The notes beneath the pieces are model-generated. The model searched no databases. It worked only from the letters and a program-made list of their open reading frames with translations, and was not told where the DNA came from. The position numbers were made by a program, and so were the translations under genes. A stretch of 6,915 nucleotides of DNA from an uncultured Methanobrevibacter sp. (GTDB lineage: Archaea; Methanobacteriota; Methanobacteria; Methanobacteriales; Methanobacteriaceae), in contig CAJGDA010000083.1 in assembly GCA_904501935.1 (NCBI GenBank), positions 1 to 6,915 on the forward strand. Direction: 5' to 3'. Shown in pieces: positions 6,153 through 6,915 of this stretch; position 1 is the stretch's first letter, and each line of letters opens with the position of its first letter.

Positions 6153-6915
6153 TTAATCTTTCTTTTTAAATAAATTAAGAAATAGCTTTAAAATACATAA
6201 AAGAGTTATTCCCAAATAAACAACAATGTTTACTATAAATGAATTTTCATTAGCGTGATGTTTTTTATAATAAACATACATTGCTCGATAAAACTCGTAA
6301 ATTAATTTAGATTTTTGTTTTTTGCTGCTTGCGCCTTTTAAATGTGTTATTTTAGATTTTCCATAGTAAATTATTTTCCACCCTTCATGTTTTATTCTGT
6401 AACACAAATCAATGTCTTCACCATACATGAAAAATGTCTCATCTAAAAAGCCGACCTTGTCAAGTGCTTCCGCTCTCATGAACATGAAAGCTCCTGTAAG
6501 GCAATCTATTTCATAGATTTCATCATCAGGCAGGTCATCCAAATTATAATCATTGTCCTTGCTGTTTGTTGGAATGTGAAACAGCCTGAAAAATGAATTT
6601 TTAACATTTGGAAAGCTTCTTTTGCAGGCCTTATCAAGTTCTCCATTCTCTAAAATAACCCTGCAGCCACATGCCCCAACATCATTATGGCTTTCCATAT
6701 AATCATAAATGTCTTCCAAAGTATTTTCCCAAACAATAGTGTCCGAATTCAAAAGGAGAACATACTTACCAGTGGCTATCCTTAATGCCTGATTATTGCC
6801 TGCTGCAAAACCATTATTCTCGGTTGAAGCAATGAATTTAACCCTATCCTTAAAATAATCTTGTAATTTGGCTAAACTATCATCGCCAGATGCATTATCA
6901 ACGACTAAAATTTCA
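6153..6915 (-). CDS. Glycosyltransferase family 2 (rhamnosyltransferase-like), N-terminus cut by window edge
   Basis: An open frame enters from the window edge (first full codon at 6914) and runs 253 codons to TAA at 6153-6155. Only the first strand of the fold, roughly 30 residues, should be missing. It has the GT-A features of GT2 enzymes: VVDNAS (visible residues 4-9), ENNGFAAGNNQAL (about 32-44), the metal-binding DxD-type motif as LLNSDT (about 54-59), CLTGAFMFMR (138-147) and the catalytic-region motif MYGEDIDLCYR (about 163-173), then FYRAMYVYYKKHH. This pattern resembles bacterial WbbL-type rhamnosyltransferases, which add a sugar to a lipid-linked acceptor, but donor and acceptor are not determined. 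A hydrophobic stretch near the C-terminus followed by KKKD suggests a membrane anchor with a basic cytosolic tail. A TTG at 6752 falls inside the NSDT motif and is not the start. The next gene is the initiating sugar-phosphate transferase, consistent with a surface-glycan pathway. Confidence 0.9.
   Translation of the reverse strand, partial: EILVVDNASGDDSLAKLQDYFKDRVKFIASTENNGFAAGNNQALRIATGKYVLLLNSDTIVWENTLEDIYDYMESHNDVGACGCRVILENGELDKACKRSFPNVKNSFFRLFHIPTNSKDNDYNLDDLPDDEIYEIDCLTGAFMFMRAEALDKVGFLDETFFMYGEDIDLCYRIKHEGWKIIYYGKSKITHLKGASSKKQKSKLIYEFYRAMYVYYKKHHANENSFIVNIVVYLGITLLCILKLFLNLFKKKD

Noticed and set aside
6153..6752. Reading the GT2 gene as a complete 199-residue protein starting at TTG 6752
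   Set aside because: The frame stays open to the window edge, and the upstream codons encode the conserved VVDNAS and NNGFAAGNN motifs. The TTG is an internal Leu of LLLNSDT.

Overview
The window looks like AT-rich chromosomal DNA from a methanogenic archaeon, most likely a Methanobrevibacter or close relative in the Methanobacteriales. The evidence is an archaeal RadA recombinase, a long multi-OB-fold archaeal RPA with a zinc finger directly upstream of it (the order RPA-radA is known from Methanothermobacter), archaeal TATA boxes and an oligo-T terminator. The genus is inferred from protein character and base composition; no search was run.

All five genes lie on the minus strand, so transcription runs from high to low coordinates. 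In that order: the 3' part of a family-2 glycosyltransferase (6153-6915, start beyond the window); a full-length polyprenyl-phosphate hexose-1-phosphate transferase (4698-6101); a 154-base gap with weak oligo-T stops and the RPA promoter; the ssDNA-binding protein RPA (1874-4543); radA (916-1851), 22 bases behind RPA; an oligo-T terminator and probable new promoter (about 859-915); and an AEC-family transporter (1-858) lacking only its extreme C-terminus.

There are three functional blocks. The glycosyltransferase and the sugar-phosphate transferase probably help build a lipid-linked surface polysaccharide: one primes the polyprenyl carrier, the other extends the chain. RPA and RadA form a recombination and repair operon: RPA coats ssDNA, and RadA is loaded on it to catalyse strand exchange. 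The AEC carrier is an unrelated membrane transporter in its own transcription unit. No RNA gene, insertion sequence, CRISPR array or attachment site was seen, and no gene-free stretch exceeds about 155 bases.

I did not find a new defence or mobile system. The most interesting points are inside RPA: a duplicated helical module at the N-terminus joined by a strongly acidic linker, and five tandem OB folds plus a zinc-finger OB domain in one uninterrupted 889-residue chain.
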